Numbered from the stretch's first letter, positions 30,102 to 39,332 are shown. The stretch: DNA of 64,000 bases from Pelomonas sp047654785 (GCF_047654785.1 NZ_JASGKQ010000002.1:930001-994000); one strand, 5' to 3'. Program-made: numbers and translations. The notes: generated by a model from the sequence alone, not told the origin.

Positions 30102-30743
30102 GTGAGCAAGACCCCGGCCCCCAAGCCCGCACCCGCCAAGGGCGCCAAGAAGACCGACGCTGGCGCCGATGTCACGACGCTCGACGTTCCCGCGCCGGCC
30201 AACCGCTTCGCCGACCGCTTCGCGCCGCCCAAGCCGCCCGCGCGCGGCGCCGTGCAGGAGCCGGACGAGGTCAAGCGCGTGGCCGCCAAGGGCGACCCCA
30301 AGCTGGCCAATGCGTGGAAGAGCAAGTCGGGCGCCGAGCTGACCGACGCCGAAGTGCTGGCCATGCCGGACGCGGAGTACATGAACGCCAAGCAGATCGA
30401 GTTCTTCCGCGCCAAGCTCGAAGGCCTGAAGAACGAGGTGCTGTCCAACGCCGGCGAGACCACCGAGCACCTGCGCGAGGACACCACCATCGTCCCCGAC
30501 CCGGCCGACCGCGCCACCATCGAGGAAGAGCATGCGCTGGAGCTGCGCACCCGCGACCGCGAGCGCAAGCTGCTGAAGAAGATCGTGCAGTCCATCGCCC
30601 GCCTGGACACGGGCGACTACGGCTACTGCGACGAGACCGGCGAGCCCATCGGCCTCGGCCGCCTGATCGCGCGGCCGACCGCCACGCTGTCGCTCGAGGC
30701 GCAGCAGCGCCGCGAGCTCAAGCAGAAGATGTTCGGGGACTGA
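30102..30743 (+). CDS. dksA: RNA polymerase-binding regulator DksA, reduced zinc finger
   Basis: DksA binds the RNA polymerase secondary channel with ppGpp to control stable RNA and stress genes. The coiled coil with acidic tip is in EFFRAKLEGLKNEVLSN...DPADRATIEEEHAL (Asp-Pro-Ala-Asp). The C-terminal finger reads GYCDETGEPIGLGRLIARPT and TLSLEAQQRRE: only the first of four cysteines remains (C-T-S-A), the form I know from Burkholderiales and from Pseudomonas DksA2. An Ala/Pro/Lys-rich N-terminal extension of about 50 residues precedes the domain. GAGGAG in front of GTG 30102 supports that start over ATG 30075. Confidence 0.9.
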   Translation: MSKTPAPKPAPAKGAKKTDAGADVTTLDVPAPANRFADRFAPPKPPARGAVQEPDEVKRVAAKGDPKLANAWKSKSGAELTDAEVLAMPDAEYMNAKQIEFFRAKLEGLKNEVLSNAGETTEHLREDTTIVPDPADRATIEEEHALELRTRDRERKLLKKIVQSIARLDTGDYGYCDETGEPIGLGRLIARPTATLSLEAQQRRELKQKMFGD

Positions 30744-30799
30744 TGGATAGCACCCCTCGCCTGACCTTGCTCCGGCTGAACGCCGGCAAGTCCAGTCGG

Positions 30800-30889
30800 T
30801 CCCCCGAGGGGACGGCGATGCGAGCGGGGCGTGCCCCGCTCGCACATCGCCTGGCGGGCCGGCTTGGGAGCGGCCCGGCGCTCGGCCCG
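30800..30889. repeat. Dispersed intergenic hairpin repeat, copy B
   Basis: This copy, between dksA and the STAS-domain gene, matches copy A at 2698-2786. Its core is a long hairpin: GGCGATGCGAGCGGGGC (30814-30830), loop GT, then GCCCCGCTCGCACATCGCC (30833-30851), a 17-bp stem with a two-base bulge. A shared tail, GGCTTGGGAGCGGCCCGGCG, follows. A weaker partial match (GGGCTTGCTTGGGGCGGC) is at about 39300 next to the DyP-P450 gene. It carries no coding capacity. Confidence 0.6.
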
Positions 30890-30906
30890 AAATAAGAGGT
30901 AGAGCC

Positions 30907-32664
30907 ATGTCCGACTCCAAGCCTGCGGATCCCAAGGAAGGCGACAGCTTCTTCCGCAAGGTCGCGCGCTTCGTGGCCAACCCGACCACGGACTGGTCGG
31001 AGATCAACTCGCGCCAGGACGACCCCGAGGGCGACCTCGCCAAGGCCGAGCTGCGCGCGATGGTCGAGCGCAAGCGCCGCAACGACTTCGTGCGCAAGCG
31101 CGAGCTCGACATGCTGCGCCGCATCCGCCGCGAGGGCCTGACGCCCGAGCAGCTCGCGGCGCTGGCCTCGCACCCGTCCCGGCTGGGCGACGACGAGCGC
31201 CTCAGCGAGCCCAACTCCAAGATCGACCTCGGCGTGAAGGCCAAGATCGACGAGATCGAGCAGCAGATGGTGGGCGAGAACTTCGCCACCACGCAGGCCG
31301 TGCCCAAGCACCGCACGGGCTTCTTCGACACCAGCACGCGGCCCGTGGCGCTGACCTCCACCGCCGCGGCGCCGCCGCTGGAGGCGCCGGGCCGCGTCGC
31401 CGAGTTCTCCAGCCCGCAGGAGGTGCAGCGCCTGTCGGCCCCGCCGCCGCCGGCCGCCGTGACGATGGGCGCGGCCATCCCGCCGCTGTCCGAGGCGCCG
31501 GCCAGCCGCCTGCCCGAGCTGCCGCCGCTGGACATGCCGCTGTCGTTCACGCTGGCCGAGTCGTCCGCGCCGGTCGAGGTGCAGGAGGTCGTCCACGACC
31601 CCGAGCTGGACGAGGCCGTCATCGCCTTCGCCAACGCCGACTACGAGCACAGCGAGCGCGCGCTGACCGAGCTGGTGCACCCGGGCGGCAGCCGCAACCT
31701 GCACGGCGAGACCTGGCTGGTGCTGTTCGACCACCACCGCGCCACCGGCGCGCAGGGCAAGTTCGAGGCGCTGGCGGTGGAGTACGCGCAGCAGTTCGGC
31801 CTGTCCGCGCCGCAGTGGTTCTCCATGCCCAAGCTGGTGGCCGAGTCGGCCCGCCAGGCCCGCCGCTCGCCGATGGGCAAGGCCGGCCAGGTCAGCTGGG
31901 CGGCGCCGGCCATGCTGACCGCCGAGCACGTGGCCACGCTGCAAAAGCGCAGCGAGACGCTGCCCATGCCCTGGGTGTTCGACTGGAGCGCGGTGGACGA
32001 CATCGACGGCGACGCCGCCCTCCAGCTGCGCCAGCTGATGCGCCAGTGGGCGCAGCAGCAGGTGGACCAGCGCTGGCTGGGCGGCGACCGCCTGATCGGC
32101 CGGCTGAAGGAGCTGGCGCCCGTCGGCGTGCGCGACACCGACCCGGCGCTGTGGATGCTGCGCCTGGAGGCGCTGCGCCTGGCCAACCGGCCGGACCAGT
32201 TCGACGAGGCCGCCATCGACTACTGCGTCACCTACGAGGTCTCGCCGCCCTCGTGGGAGCGCGCCAAGTGCCGGGTGCGCATCGGCGGCGACGGCGCCAC
32301 CACCAACCCGTCCACCAGCACGCAGCCGGGCGAGGCCCAGTCTTCCTTCCTCGACAGCGCCGTCGTCGGCGACGCCGCCAGCGTCGCGGCCCAGCTGGAG
32401 CTGATGGGCCAGCTCAGCGGCGACATCTCCGACACCCTGCGCGCGATGGGCGGCGAGGTGGGCGAGGCCAGCCTCATCCACATCTCCTGCGCCAAGCTGA
32501 TCCGGCTGGACTTCATGGCCGCCGGCGACCTGCTGAACTGGGTGCTGCAGCGCCGCAGCGAGAACCGCACGGTGGTCTTCATCGACGCCCACCGCCTCGT
32601 CGCGCTGTTCTTCGGTGCGATGGGCATCAACGAACACGCGAAGGTGAAGGTCAGGATCAACTGA
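30907..32664 (+). CDS. Hypothetical protein with C-terminal STAS-like domain
   Basis: A 585-residue cytoplasmic protein without membrane helices. The N-terminus DSFFRKVARFVANPTTDWSE resembles a family conserved in Burkholderiales. A Pro/Ala-rich linker (about residues 145-210) separates it from a helical middle that looks like tandem helical or TPR-like repeats (about 225-450). The last about 85 residues, with LIHISCAKLIRLDFMAAGDL and FIDAHRLVALFFGAMG, look like a STAS domain, a module that binds partner proteins in anti-anti-sigma and MlaB-type systems. It is followed after 84 bases by hslV. Its function is not known to me. Confidence 0.65.
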   Translation: MSDSKPADPKEGDSFFRKVARFVANPTTDWSEINSRQDDPEGDLAKAELRAMVERKRRNDFVRKRELDMLRRIRREGLTPEQLAALASHPSRLGDDERLSEPNSKIDLGVKAKIDEIEQQMVGENFATTQAVPKHRTGFFDTSTRPVALTSTAAAPPLEAPGRVAEFSSPQEVQRLSAPPPPAAVTMGAAIPPLSEAPASRLPELPPLDMPLSFTLAESSAPVEVQEVVHDPELDEAVIAFANADYEHSERALTELVHPGGSRNLHGETWLVLFDHHRATGAQGKFEALAVEYAQQFGLSAPQWFSMPKLVAESARQARRSPMGKAGQVSWAAPAMLTAEHVATLQKRSETLPMPWVFDWSAVDDIDGDAALQLRQLMRQWAQQQVDQRWLGGDRLIGRLKELAPVGVRDTDPALWMLRLEALRLANRPDQFDEAAIDYCVTYEVSPPSWERAKCRVRIGGDGATTNPSTSTQPGEAQSSFLDSAVVGDAASVAAQLELMGQLSGDISDTLRAMGGEVGEASLIHISCAKLIRLDFMAAGDLLNWVLQRRSENRTVVFIDAHRLVALFFGAMGINEHAKVKVRIN

Positions 32665-32748
32665 CCCGCCCCTGGCCGGGGCGTCGCCGGTCCTGCGCGT
32701 ACGCTCGCCCACTTGCGAACCGGGGGCGAACCCCCACCTGGAACGGCT

Positions 32749-33315
32749 ATGTCTTCTGATTCCCCTTCCGCCGTCTACCACGGCACCACCATCGTCTCGG
32801 TGCGCCGCCAGACGCCCGCGGGCGTCCAGGTCGCCATCGGCGGCGACGGCCAGGTCACGCTGGGCCACACCGTCGTCAAGGCCAGCGCGCGCAAGGTGCG
32901 CAAGCTCTACCGCGACCAGGTGCTCGCCGGCTTCGCGGGCGCCACGGCCGACGCCTTCACGCTGTTCGAGCGCTTCGAAGCCAAGCTCGAGAAGCACCAG
33001 GGCCACCTGGTGCGCGCCGCGGTGGAGCTGACGCGCGACTGGCGCACCGACCGCGTGCTGCGCCGCCTCGAAGCCATGCTCGCCGTGGCCGACCGCAGCG
33101 CCTCGCTCATCATCACCGGCAACGGCGACGTGCTGGAGCCCGAGCAGGGCATCGTCGCCATCGGCTCCGGCGGCGCCTACGCGCAGGCCGCGGCCAAGGC
33201 GTTGCTGAACCACACGGACCTCCCCGCCGCCGACATCGTCAAGCGCTCGCTGGAGATCGCCGGCGAGATCTGCATCTACACCAACCAGAACCACAGCTTG
33301 GAGGTCCTTGAATGA
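32749..33315 (+). CDS. hslV: ATP-dependent protease subunit HslV
   Basis: HslV is the proteasome-like peptidase of the HslUV (ClpQY) complex. The mature protein begins at the catalytic Thr13 (GTTIVSVRR), so twelve residues form a propeptide, as in other betaproteobacteria. Further family stretches are IGGDGQVTLGHTVVK, AGFAGATADAFTLFE, TRDWRTDRVLRRLEAML and AIGSGGAYAQAAAKALL. Length is 188 residues. The frame is open upstream, but the ATG at 32749 gives the family N-terminus. Its stop overlaps the hslU start as ATGA. Confidence 0.95.
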   Translation: MSSDSPSAVYHGTTIVSVRRQTPAGVQVAIGGDGQVTLGHTVVKASARKVRKLYRDQVLAGFAGATADAFTLFERFEAKLEKHQGHLVRAAVELTRDWRTDRVLRRLEAMLAVADRSASLIITGNGDVLEPEQGIVAIGSGGAYAQAAAKALLNHTDLPAADIVKRSLEIAGEICIYTNQNHSLEVLE

Positions 33316-34625
33316 GCTCGATGACGCCCCAGGAAATCGTCTCCGAGCTGGACCGCCACATCGTCGGCCAGCAGGCCGCGAAGCGCGCCGTCGCGATCGC
33401 GATGCGCAACCGCTGGCGCCGCCAGCAGGTGGACGAGAAGCTGCGCGCCGAGATCACGCCCAAGAACATCCTGATGATCGGCCCCACCGGCGTCGGCAAG
33501 ACCGAGATCGCGCGGCGGCTCGCCCGGCTGGCCGGCGCGCCCTTCATCAAGGTCGAGGCGACCAAGTTCACCGAGGTCGGCTACGTCGGCAAGGACGTGG
33601 ACTCCATCATCCGCGACCTCGTCGAAGTGGCCGTCAAGCAGGAGCGCGAGGCCGCGATGAAGCGCTGCCAGACGCGCGCGGAAGACGCCGCCGAGGAGCG
33701 CATCCTGGACGCGCTGCTGCCCGGCAGCGAGCCCGACAACGCGACGCGCCAGAGCTTCCGCAAGAAGCTGCGCGAGGGCCAGCTTGCGACCAAGGACATC
33801 GAGCTCGACCTTGCCGCCCCCCGGCCCAGCCTGGAGGTGCTGACGCCCTTCGGCAACCAGCCCGGCATGGAGGACATGGCCGAGCAGCTCAAGGGCATGT
33901 TCAGCCAGTTCGGCGGCGGCCAGAAGAAGACCCGCAAGCTCAAGATCGGCGAGGCCTTCAGGCTGCTCGTGGACGAGGAGGCGGCCAAGCTCGTCAACGA
34001 AGAGGAAATCCGCGCCACCGCGCTCACCGCCGCGCAGGAGATGGGCATCGTCTTCATCGACGAGATCGACAAGGTCGCCTCGCGCCAGGAGCAGGGCGGC
34101 GCCGAGGTGTCCCGCCAGGGCGTGCAGCGCGACCTGCTGCCGCTCGTGGAAGGCACGACGGTGTCGACCAAGTACGGCCTTGTGAAGACCGACCACATCC
34201 TCTTCATCGCCAGCGGCGCCTTCCACCTCAGCAAGCCCAGCGACCTGATCCCGGAGCTGCAGGGCCGCCTGCCGATCCGCGTCGAGCTGGACTCGCTGTC
34301 GGTGGCCGACTTCGAGGCCATCCTGACCAGCACGCACGCCAGCCTCGTCAAGCAATACCAGGCGCTGCTGGCGACCGAAGGCGTCGCGCTGGATCTGCAG
34401 CCCGAGGCCATCCGCCGCCTGGCGCAGATCGCCTACGAGGTGAACGAGCGCACCGAGAACATCGGCGCCCGCCGCCTGGCCACGGTGATGGAGCGGTTGC
34501 TGGACGAGATCAGCTTCGACGCGCCCAACCGCAGTGGCCAGACGCTGTCGCTGGACGCGGCGGCGGTGGACGCCAAGCTGGCGGCGCTGGCGGCGAACGA
34601 GGATCTGAGCCGCTTCATCCTGTGA
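33312..34625 (+). CDS. hslU: ATP-dependent protease ATPase subunit HslU
   Basis: The 437-residue AAA+ unfoldase of HslUV. Walker A is LMIGPTGVGKTEIARRLA, the pore loop is GYVGKDVDSIIRDL, Walker B is GIVFIDEIDKVA, and VSRQGVQRDLLPLVEGTTVS and ENIGARRLATVMERLL are typical. The intermediate domain lies at about residues 110-235. It overlaps hslV by 4 bases and ends 8 bases before the convergent LuxR-type gene. Confidence 0.97.
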   Translation: MSSMTPQEIVSELDRHIVGQQAAKRAVAIAMRNRWRRQQVDEKLRAEITPKNILMIGPTGVGKTEIARRLARLAGAPFIKVEATKFTEVGYVGKDVDSIIRDLVEVAVKQEREAAMKRCQTRAEDAAEERILDALLPGSEPDNATRQSFRKKLREGQLATKDIELDLAAPRPSLEVLTPFGNQPGMEDMAEQLKGMFSQFGGGQKKTRKLKIGEAFRLLVDEEAAKLVNEEEIRATALTAAQEMGIVFIDEIDKVASRQEQGGAEVSRQGVQRDLLPLVEGTTVSTKYGLVKTDHILFIASGAFHLSKPSDLIPELQGRLPIRVELDSLSVADFEAILTSTHASLVKQYQALLATEGVALDLQPEAIRRLAQIAYEVNERTENIGARRLATVMERLLDEISFDAPNRSGQTLSLDAAAVDAKLAALAANEDLSRFIL

Positions 34626-34633
34626 CGCGCTGA

Positions 34634-35290
34634 TCAGTGCGGCAGCGCCTGCGCGCTGCCGGTCCAGCGCAGCAACTGCATCAGGGACGGCGCCTGCGTC
34701 TTGCCGAGCAGCGCGCGGACGTGGCTGCGCACGGTGCTCAGTTGCACCGCCAGGTGCCTGGCACTGCCCTCCACGGTCATGCCGTCGGCCAACAGCATCA
34801 AGACGTGCCGCTCGGTGGCGCTGAGCTGGTATTTCTGTGCGATGGCGTCGATGCGGGCGCTTTGGGCCAGTGCGGGCTGGTCGATCTGCACGACCAGCAG
34901 GACCGGGCTGCCGGGTGGCGGCAGCGACAGGCCCGCCTGGCTGTGCCGCGAGCGCGACAGGTGCAGCAGGCCGGTCGACAGGCAGCGCTCGAACCAGACC
35001 GCACAGTCCAGCGCTGCGCCTGCGGCCGCCTGGGCCAGCAGGCGGGCCAGCGGCAGCGAACCCAACTGGCCCAGCGCGGTCAGGCGGCCGTCGTTGATGC
35101 GGATGGCGCCACCGTCGATGAGGCGGCGCGCCATCGGGTTGGCGCTCAGCATGCTGCGGTCCTCATGCACCAGCATGATGGCCTGGGGCAGCTGGTCCAC
35201 GATGAACCAGCGGTTGTGTTGGGTGTCGCCCCAGGAGGCCGGCAGGCTGGCCGCGCGTTCGGTGGCAAAGGCTTCGGCAAATGCATTCAT
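34634..35290 (-). CDS. LuxR-type helix-turn-helix regulator
   Basis: A 218-residue protein. The C-terminal about 60 residues form a LuxR/GerE DNA-binding domain (LSATERHVLMLLADGMTVEG and HLAVQLSTVRSHVRALLGKT). The N-terminal half has a PAS-like feel (PQAIMLVHEDRSMLSANPMA) but no recognised phosphorylation site. It lies 85 bases after the subtilase-like gene on the same strand, so it may be the last member of the DyP-P450 cluster or a separate regulator of it. Codon use has more A/T in third positions than the flanking hslU gene, judged by eye. Confidence 0.75.
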   Translation of the reverse strand: MNAFAEAFATERAASLPASWGDTQHNRWFIVDQLPQAIMLVHEDRSMLSANPMARRLIDGGAIRINDGRLTALGQLGSLPLARLLAQAAAGAALDCAVWFERCLSTGLLHLSRSRHSQAGLSLPPPGSPVLLVVQIDQPALAQSARIDAIAQKYQLSATERHVLMLLADGMTVEGSARHLAVQLSTVRSHVRALLGKTQAPSLMQLLRWTGSAQALPH

Positions 35291-35375
35291 CGCTATCCCC
35301 TGTTCTGGTCGGCCCAGTGTTCCGAGGGGCGGCGCAAACGTCCTTTAGCCTCCTAAAACCTGATGAATTTCACGT

Positions 35376-36713
35376 TCAGCCAGGCTGTAGCGTCGATGCA
35401 GCAGGGGGCGGGGTGTCCAGCAGGCCCTCGACGTCCAGGATGCCGACGCCATAGCCGAGGTCGGGATTCCAGTTGTCGGGCCGGTTGAGCGCGGCCGACT
35501 GTCGCGCGGCCTCGCGAAAGCCCTCGATGCGCTGCCAGGGGGCGCGGTACTTTTTCAGCGCCTCGTGGTGGCGGTACAGCCAGCGTGCCGCAGCGCCCGA
35601 GGTCATGGCGGCCGCGCAGGTGGTGCCGCCGAAAGCCGCCGTGTAGGCCGGGCGCGGCGATGGCGTGGCGAACGCGCGCCGGACACCGGCGGCCGGTGCG
35701 CTGAAGTCCACCCATTCGCCGGACGAGCTCATGATCCAGGGGCGCCCCGAGCGTTCGACGCCCGCCACCGCGATGGCGCGCGGTAGCGCGGCCGGGTAGG
35801 CCGGCCAGCCGCGCGCCGGCACGTTGCCGGCTGCGGCGATGAGGATCACGCCGTGCTCGTAGCAGTGGTTGACCGCGCGCCAGATCGGCTCTGGCGCGCT
35901 CTGCGCCAGGAAGGTGCCCAGGCTGACGTTGATGACCTGCACCTTGGCTGTGTCGACCAGGTAGCGCGTCGCCGCCTCGAACTCATAGCTCCGCTGGTCC
36001 AGCAGGATGCCTTGGCCCACGCGAACCGGCACCAGCGGCACCCAAGGGGCCACGCCGTAGAACTTTGCGGCGGGGTCGCAGCCGGCGATGACGCTGGCGC
36101 TGGACGTGCCGTGGCCGGCGTAGGCGCCGCGCATGCGGTCGCGGCCGGGCTGGCTGGACAGCCCATCGAAGCTGCGCGCGGCGTGGACGTCCACCCAACT
36201 GTCGTCGCCGGGCAGGCCCAGCGCGGGGTGTTCGGTGTAGCCGGTGTCGATCAGGCCCAGCCTGATTCCCCGTTCGCGCCAGTCGGCCTGACCCGGTGGG
36301 GTGCTGCAGCGCGCATGGCACATGTCCAGATGCCATTGCTGCGATGCATCGTCTTCCTTGTCCTGCGGATGGACGCCGCCCAGCCGCTTCCAGAGCTTGC
36401 CGAGGCTGCCGTCGGGCGCGCGCAGTTCGCGCCGCAGCACCTGTTGCCAATCCAGTTTGCGGGCCTCGGTCAGGCCCAGCCTGGCCAGCAGCGCGGCTGC
36501 GCCCTCCTGGCCGTATTCGTGGGCCAGCGCCTGCAGCAGTTCGGTGGGCAACTCCAGGTGGTCGGGCGATTTGGTGTGGTCGCCCTTGGCCGGCTCCAGC
36601 GACACGGCCAGGCGTGGCAGCAGGCGCCCCAGTTGGGCGGCGGCGTCCCGGGAGATGGCGGACGCCGGCTTCAGCAGCGCCTGGGTGGCCAGGCTGAACA
36701 GGGTGGGCCTCAT
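35376..36713 (-). CDS. S8 (subtilisin-like) family protein with Thr at the nucleophile position
   Basis: A 445-residue protein without signal peptide. An N-terminal helical region (1-150) precedes a subtilase fold. The Asp motif is LGLIDTGYTEHP (Asp156), the His motif is YAGHGTSSASVIAG (His201) and the oxyanion Asn is in LIAAAGNVPARG. The Ser motif, normally GTSxAAP, reads FGGTTCAAAMTSGAAARW, so the nucleophile position is Thr365. The C-terminal WNPDLGYGVGILDVEGLL is typical of the family. It overlaps the STAND regulator by 4 bases (ATGA), so the two are translationally coupled. Activity is uncertain; it may be a Thr protease, a binding protein, or inactive. Confidence 0.8.
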   Translation of the reverse strand: MRPTLFSLATQALLKPASAISRDAAAQLGRLLPRLAVSLEPAKGDHTKSPDHLELPTELLQALAHEYGQEGAAALLARLGLTEARKLDWQQVLRRELRAPDGSLGKLWKRLGGVHPQDKEDDASQQWHLDMCHARCSTPPGQADWRERGIRLGLIDTGYTEHPALGLPGDDSWVDVHAARSFDGLSSQPGRDRMRGAYAGHGTSSASVIAGCDPAAKFYGVAPWVPLVPVRVGQGILLDQRSYEFEAATRYLVDTAKVQVINVSLGTFLAQSAPEPIWRAVNHCYEHGVILIAAAGNVPARGWPAYPAALPRAIAVAGVERSGRPWIMSSSGEWVDFSAPAAGVRRAFATPSPRPAYTAAFGGTTCAAAMTSGAAARWLYRHHEALKKYRAPWQRIEGFREAARQSAALNRPDNWNPDLGYGVGILDVEGLLDTPPPAASTLQPG

Positions 36714-39259
36714 GCGTCGGACTCCGGTGTGGGGGCGGTGGGCCGGGCGGCGAAGGTCCGTTCGAGCAGGTGCATCAATTCGGTGGAATCGGCGCTGCCG
36801 CCCTGGGCCTGCCAGTAGTTGCGGTCTTCTTCAGACAGTGTGCTGTCGATCAAGCCTCCGGCTTGCGCACGGGCCAGCTGGGAGATGGGGTCGGGCTCGA
36901 TGCCGGTGCGCCGCGTGAAGTCGTCGCTGGCGCCCAGCAACTGGGCGGCGGCGGTGGCGGCGCCGGCCGCCGCGGCCAGCCAGGCGAAGATCTCGCAGCG
37001 CGAGCGCAGCAGGTTCTCCAGCTGCAAGGCGTGCGCGGTGCGCATCGCGCCCCGCATGGCTTCGTCGATGCGGCCGGCGGCCACCAGCGCTGCCGTCAGC
37101 CCCGACATCGCGCGGGCGCGTGCCTGGCCATGCCGCAGGTGCTGGCCCAGGTGCGCCAGCAAGTCCTGGAAGGCAGCCGCAGCGGCATCGGCGTGGCCCA
37201 TCTGCAGATGGGTCCAGGCCATGTCGGCCAGCAGCAGCAGGCGGTAGCGGTCGATGCCGTGGGCTTCGGCCAGCGTCAGCGCCGATTGCGCGTGGCGCAG
37301 CGCGGTGGCGTGCTCGTTTCTGGCGTCCGCCAGCAACACCTCCACGCGCAGCCGGCGCACGCGGTCCGCGGGGCGCTGCTCGTGCGCCTCGAACTCGCGC
37401 GCGGCTTGCAGGTGGCGTTCGGCCTGTTCGAGCCGGCCGGCACGCAGATGCGCTTCGGCGAGGTGGCGCTGGCACCCGTGGCGATGGCGGGGCTCCTCCG
37501 ATGTCTCGAACAGCGCGTCGGCGCGCTCCAGCGCGGCGATGCATTGCGCACCCGGCAGCCGCCCTTCCACGCCCAGCCGGCCCAGCCAATGCCAGTAGCG
37601 CGCCCGCAGCGGCCCGGGGCGGGCATCGGTCACCAGGCCCTGCACGCGGAGCAGGTTGTCCAGCGCCTCGCCGATGGCGCCGGTTGCGCCCAGCGCCACC
37701 GAGGTGTAGGTCGAGATCACGACGGCCTCCTCGGCCAGCGTCGGGCGAGGCAGCGCCCACGCCAGCGCCGCGCGCGCGTTGGGCATCTCCTGCCGCAGCC
37801 AGTCGTTGTCGCGTCCTTTCGCGGCGAGCAGGCAGACGCAGCTCATCGCGCGGACCAGCCGCTCGTGGGCATCGAGGTCGGCGCCGGACTGCTTCAAGCA
37901 GTCCAGCGCGAAGGCGCGCGTCGTTTCGAGCATGCGGTAGCGCGGCCGCCTGCCGGGCTGCAGGCCGACCAGTGAGCGGTCCACGAGGATGTCGAGGTGC
38001 TCGATGAGGTCGGATTCGGTGCCGTCCCCGAGCAGCAGCCGGGCGCCCGCCAGGCTGAAGCCGCTGGGAAACACGGCCAGTTGGTGCAAGACCTCCCGCG
38101 TGCGCGGGCTCAGCAGCTGATGGCTCCATTCCAGTGCGGCCTGCAGGCTGCGGTGGCGTGGCGGCGCGCTGCGCTGGCCACCGGCCAGCAGGCGCAGCCG
38201 GTCGTTCAGGCGGCTGCGCACGCCGGTCGTACCCAGCAGCGGCACGCGCGTGGCGGCGAACTCCAGCGCCAGCGGGATGCCGTCCAGTTGGCGGCAGATC
38301 TCGATCAGGTCGGTGAATTCCTCGGCCGTGGGCTCGAAGCGGCCGCCCATCGCGCCGCGCACCCGCTCCAGCAGCAGGCGGACGGCGCCGTAGCCGGTGG
38401 CGCCGTCGGCATCGGCCGAGACGGGAACGGCGAGCGGGTTCAGCCGCAGCACCCGCTCGCCAGCCACGCGCAGCGGCTCCTGGCTGGTGGCCAGCACGTG
38501 CAGTTGCGGGGCCTTGCCCAGCAGGCCTTCGACGAGATCGGCCGCTGCGTCGATGATGTGTTCGCAGTTGTCCAGCACCAGCAGCAGCTCCCGGTGCTGC
38601 AGCGCGGCGATGCAGGCCGGCATGCTGGGGCTGCCGGCGCCCGGTTCCAGGCCCAGCGCCTGGCAGACGGCCTGCGGCAGCAAGGCCGGGTCACGCACGT
38701 CGGTCAGGTCGATGCGCCAGGCGCCTTGCGCGTAGCGCCCCATGGCGGCCAATCGCAGCGCGGCCGTATCGGCCAGCGCCGTCTTGCCGACCCCGGCCAG
38801 CCCGCAGACCGTCACGCAGGCAGCGTCGTCGTAGGCCGCCAGCAATTCGGCCAGGTCGGCATCGCGGCCCAGCAGCGGCGGCAGGCGTACCGGCAGGTTG
38901 CCCGCGTGCGGCCGGGGCGGCGAGCTGGGGCTCCCGGCCTGGGGCGCGGCGGTGAACTGGTAGCCCCGCCCGGTCACGGTGGCGATGGTGTCGGCGCCCA
39001 GCAGGCGGCGCAGCGTCGAGATCTGCACGCTGAGGTTGTTCTCCTCGACCACCAGCCCGGGCCAGACGCGGTCCAGGATTTCTTCCTTGCTGAGCACGCG
39101 GTCGCGGTGTTCCAGCAGCAGCATCAGCAGGTCGAAGGCGCGGCCGCCCACGTTCGCCGCGGTGCCATTGACCCAGAGTTGCCGCAGCGCGGGCCGCACC
39201 TCGAAATGACCGAAGCTCAAGGCCGCCACGGCGGGAAGCTGCAACGGGGTTGCGCTCAC
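36710..39259 (-). CDS. OmpR-type winged-helix regulator with STAND/NB-ARC-like ATPase and TPR-like tail
   Basis: An 849-residue regulator. Residues about 14-105 form an OmpR/CadC-type DNA-binding domain (GRAFDLLMLLLEHRDRVLSK, NLSVQISTLRRLLGADTIAT). A linker follows, then an AfsR/STAND-type ATPase with Walker A CGLAGVGKTAL (Lys159) and Walker B LLLVLDNCEHI, and LDGIPLALEFAATRV as the GxP-type sensor stretch. The C-terminal about 350 residues are helical TPR-like repeats. Such proteins act as signal-integrating switches that may oligomerise on ligand binding. It probably controls the flanking genes of the DyP-P450 cluster; the signal is unknown. Confidence 0.85.
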   Translation of the reverse strand: MSATPLQLPAVAALSFGHFEVRPALRQLWVNGTAANVGGRAFDLLMLLLEHRDRVLSKEEILDRVWPGLVVEENNLSVQISTLRRLLGADTIATVTGRGYQFTAAPQAGSPSSPPRPHAGNLPVRLPPLLGRDADLAELLAAYDDAACVTVCGLAGVGKTALADTAALRLAAMGRYAQGAWRIDLTDVRDPALLPQAVCQALGLEPGAGSPSMPACIAALQHRELLLVLDNCEHIIDAAADLVEGLLGKAPQLHVLATSQEPLRVAGERVLRLNPLAVPVSADADGATGYGAVRLLLERVRGAMGGRFEPTAEEFTDLIEICRQLDGIPLALEFAATRVPLLGTTGVRSRLNDRLRLLAGGQRSAPPRHRSLQAALEWSHQLLSPRTREVLHQLAVFPSGFSLAGARLLLGDGTESDLIEHLDILVDRSLVGLQPGRRPRYRMLETTRAFALDCLKQSGADLDAHERLVRAMSCVCLLAAKGRDNDWLRQEMPNARAALAWALPRPTLAEEAVVISTYTSVALGATGAIGEALDNLLRVQGLVTDARPGPLRARYWHWLGRLGVEGRLPGAQCIAALERADALFETSEEPRHRHGCQRHLAEAHLRAGRLEQAERHLQAAREFEAHEQRPADRVRRLRVEVLLADARNEHATALRHAQSALTLAEAHGIDRYRLLLLADMAWTHLQMGHADAAAAAFQDLLAHLGQHLRHGQARARAMSGLTAALVAAGRIDEAMRGAMRTAHALQLENLLRSRCEIFAWLAAAAGAATAAAQLLGASDDFTRRTGIEPDPISQLARAQAGGLIDSTLSEEDRNYWQAQGGSADSTELMHLLERTFAARPTAPTPESDA

Positions 39260-39332
39260 GGGGGCGCCCTTCGGCCTGCGGCCTGTCTCGCCCCGCGGGG
39301 GCGGGCTTGCTTGGGGCGGCCCGGCGCGGCGC

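Noticed and set aside
32713..32748. Earlier start for hslV
   Set aside because: It would add residues before the known propeptide region; ATG 32749 agrees with betaproteobacterial HslV proteins.
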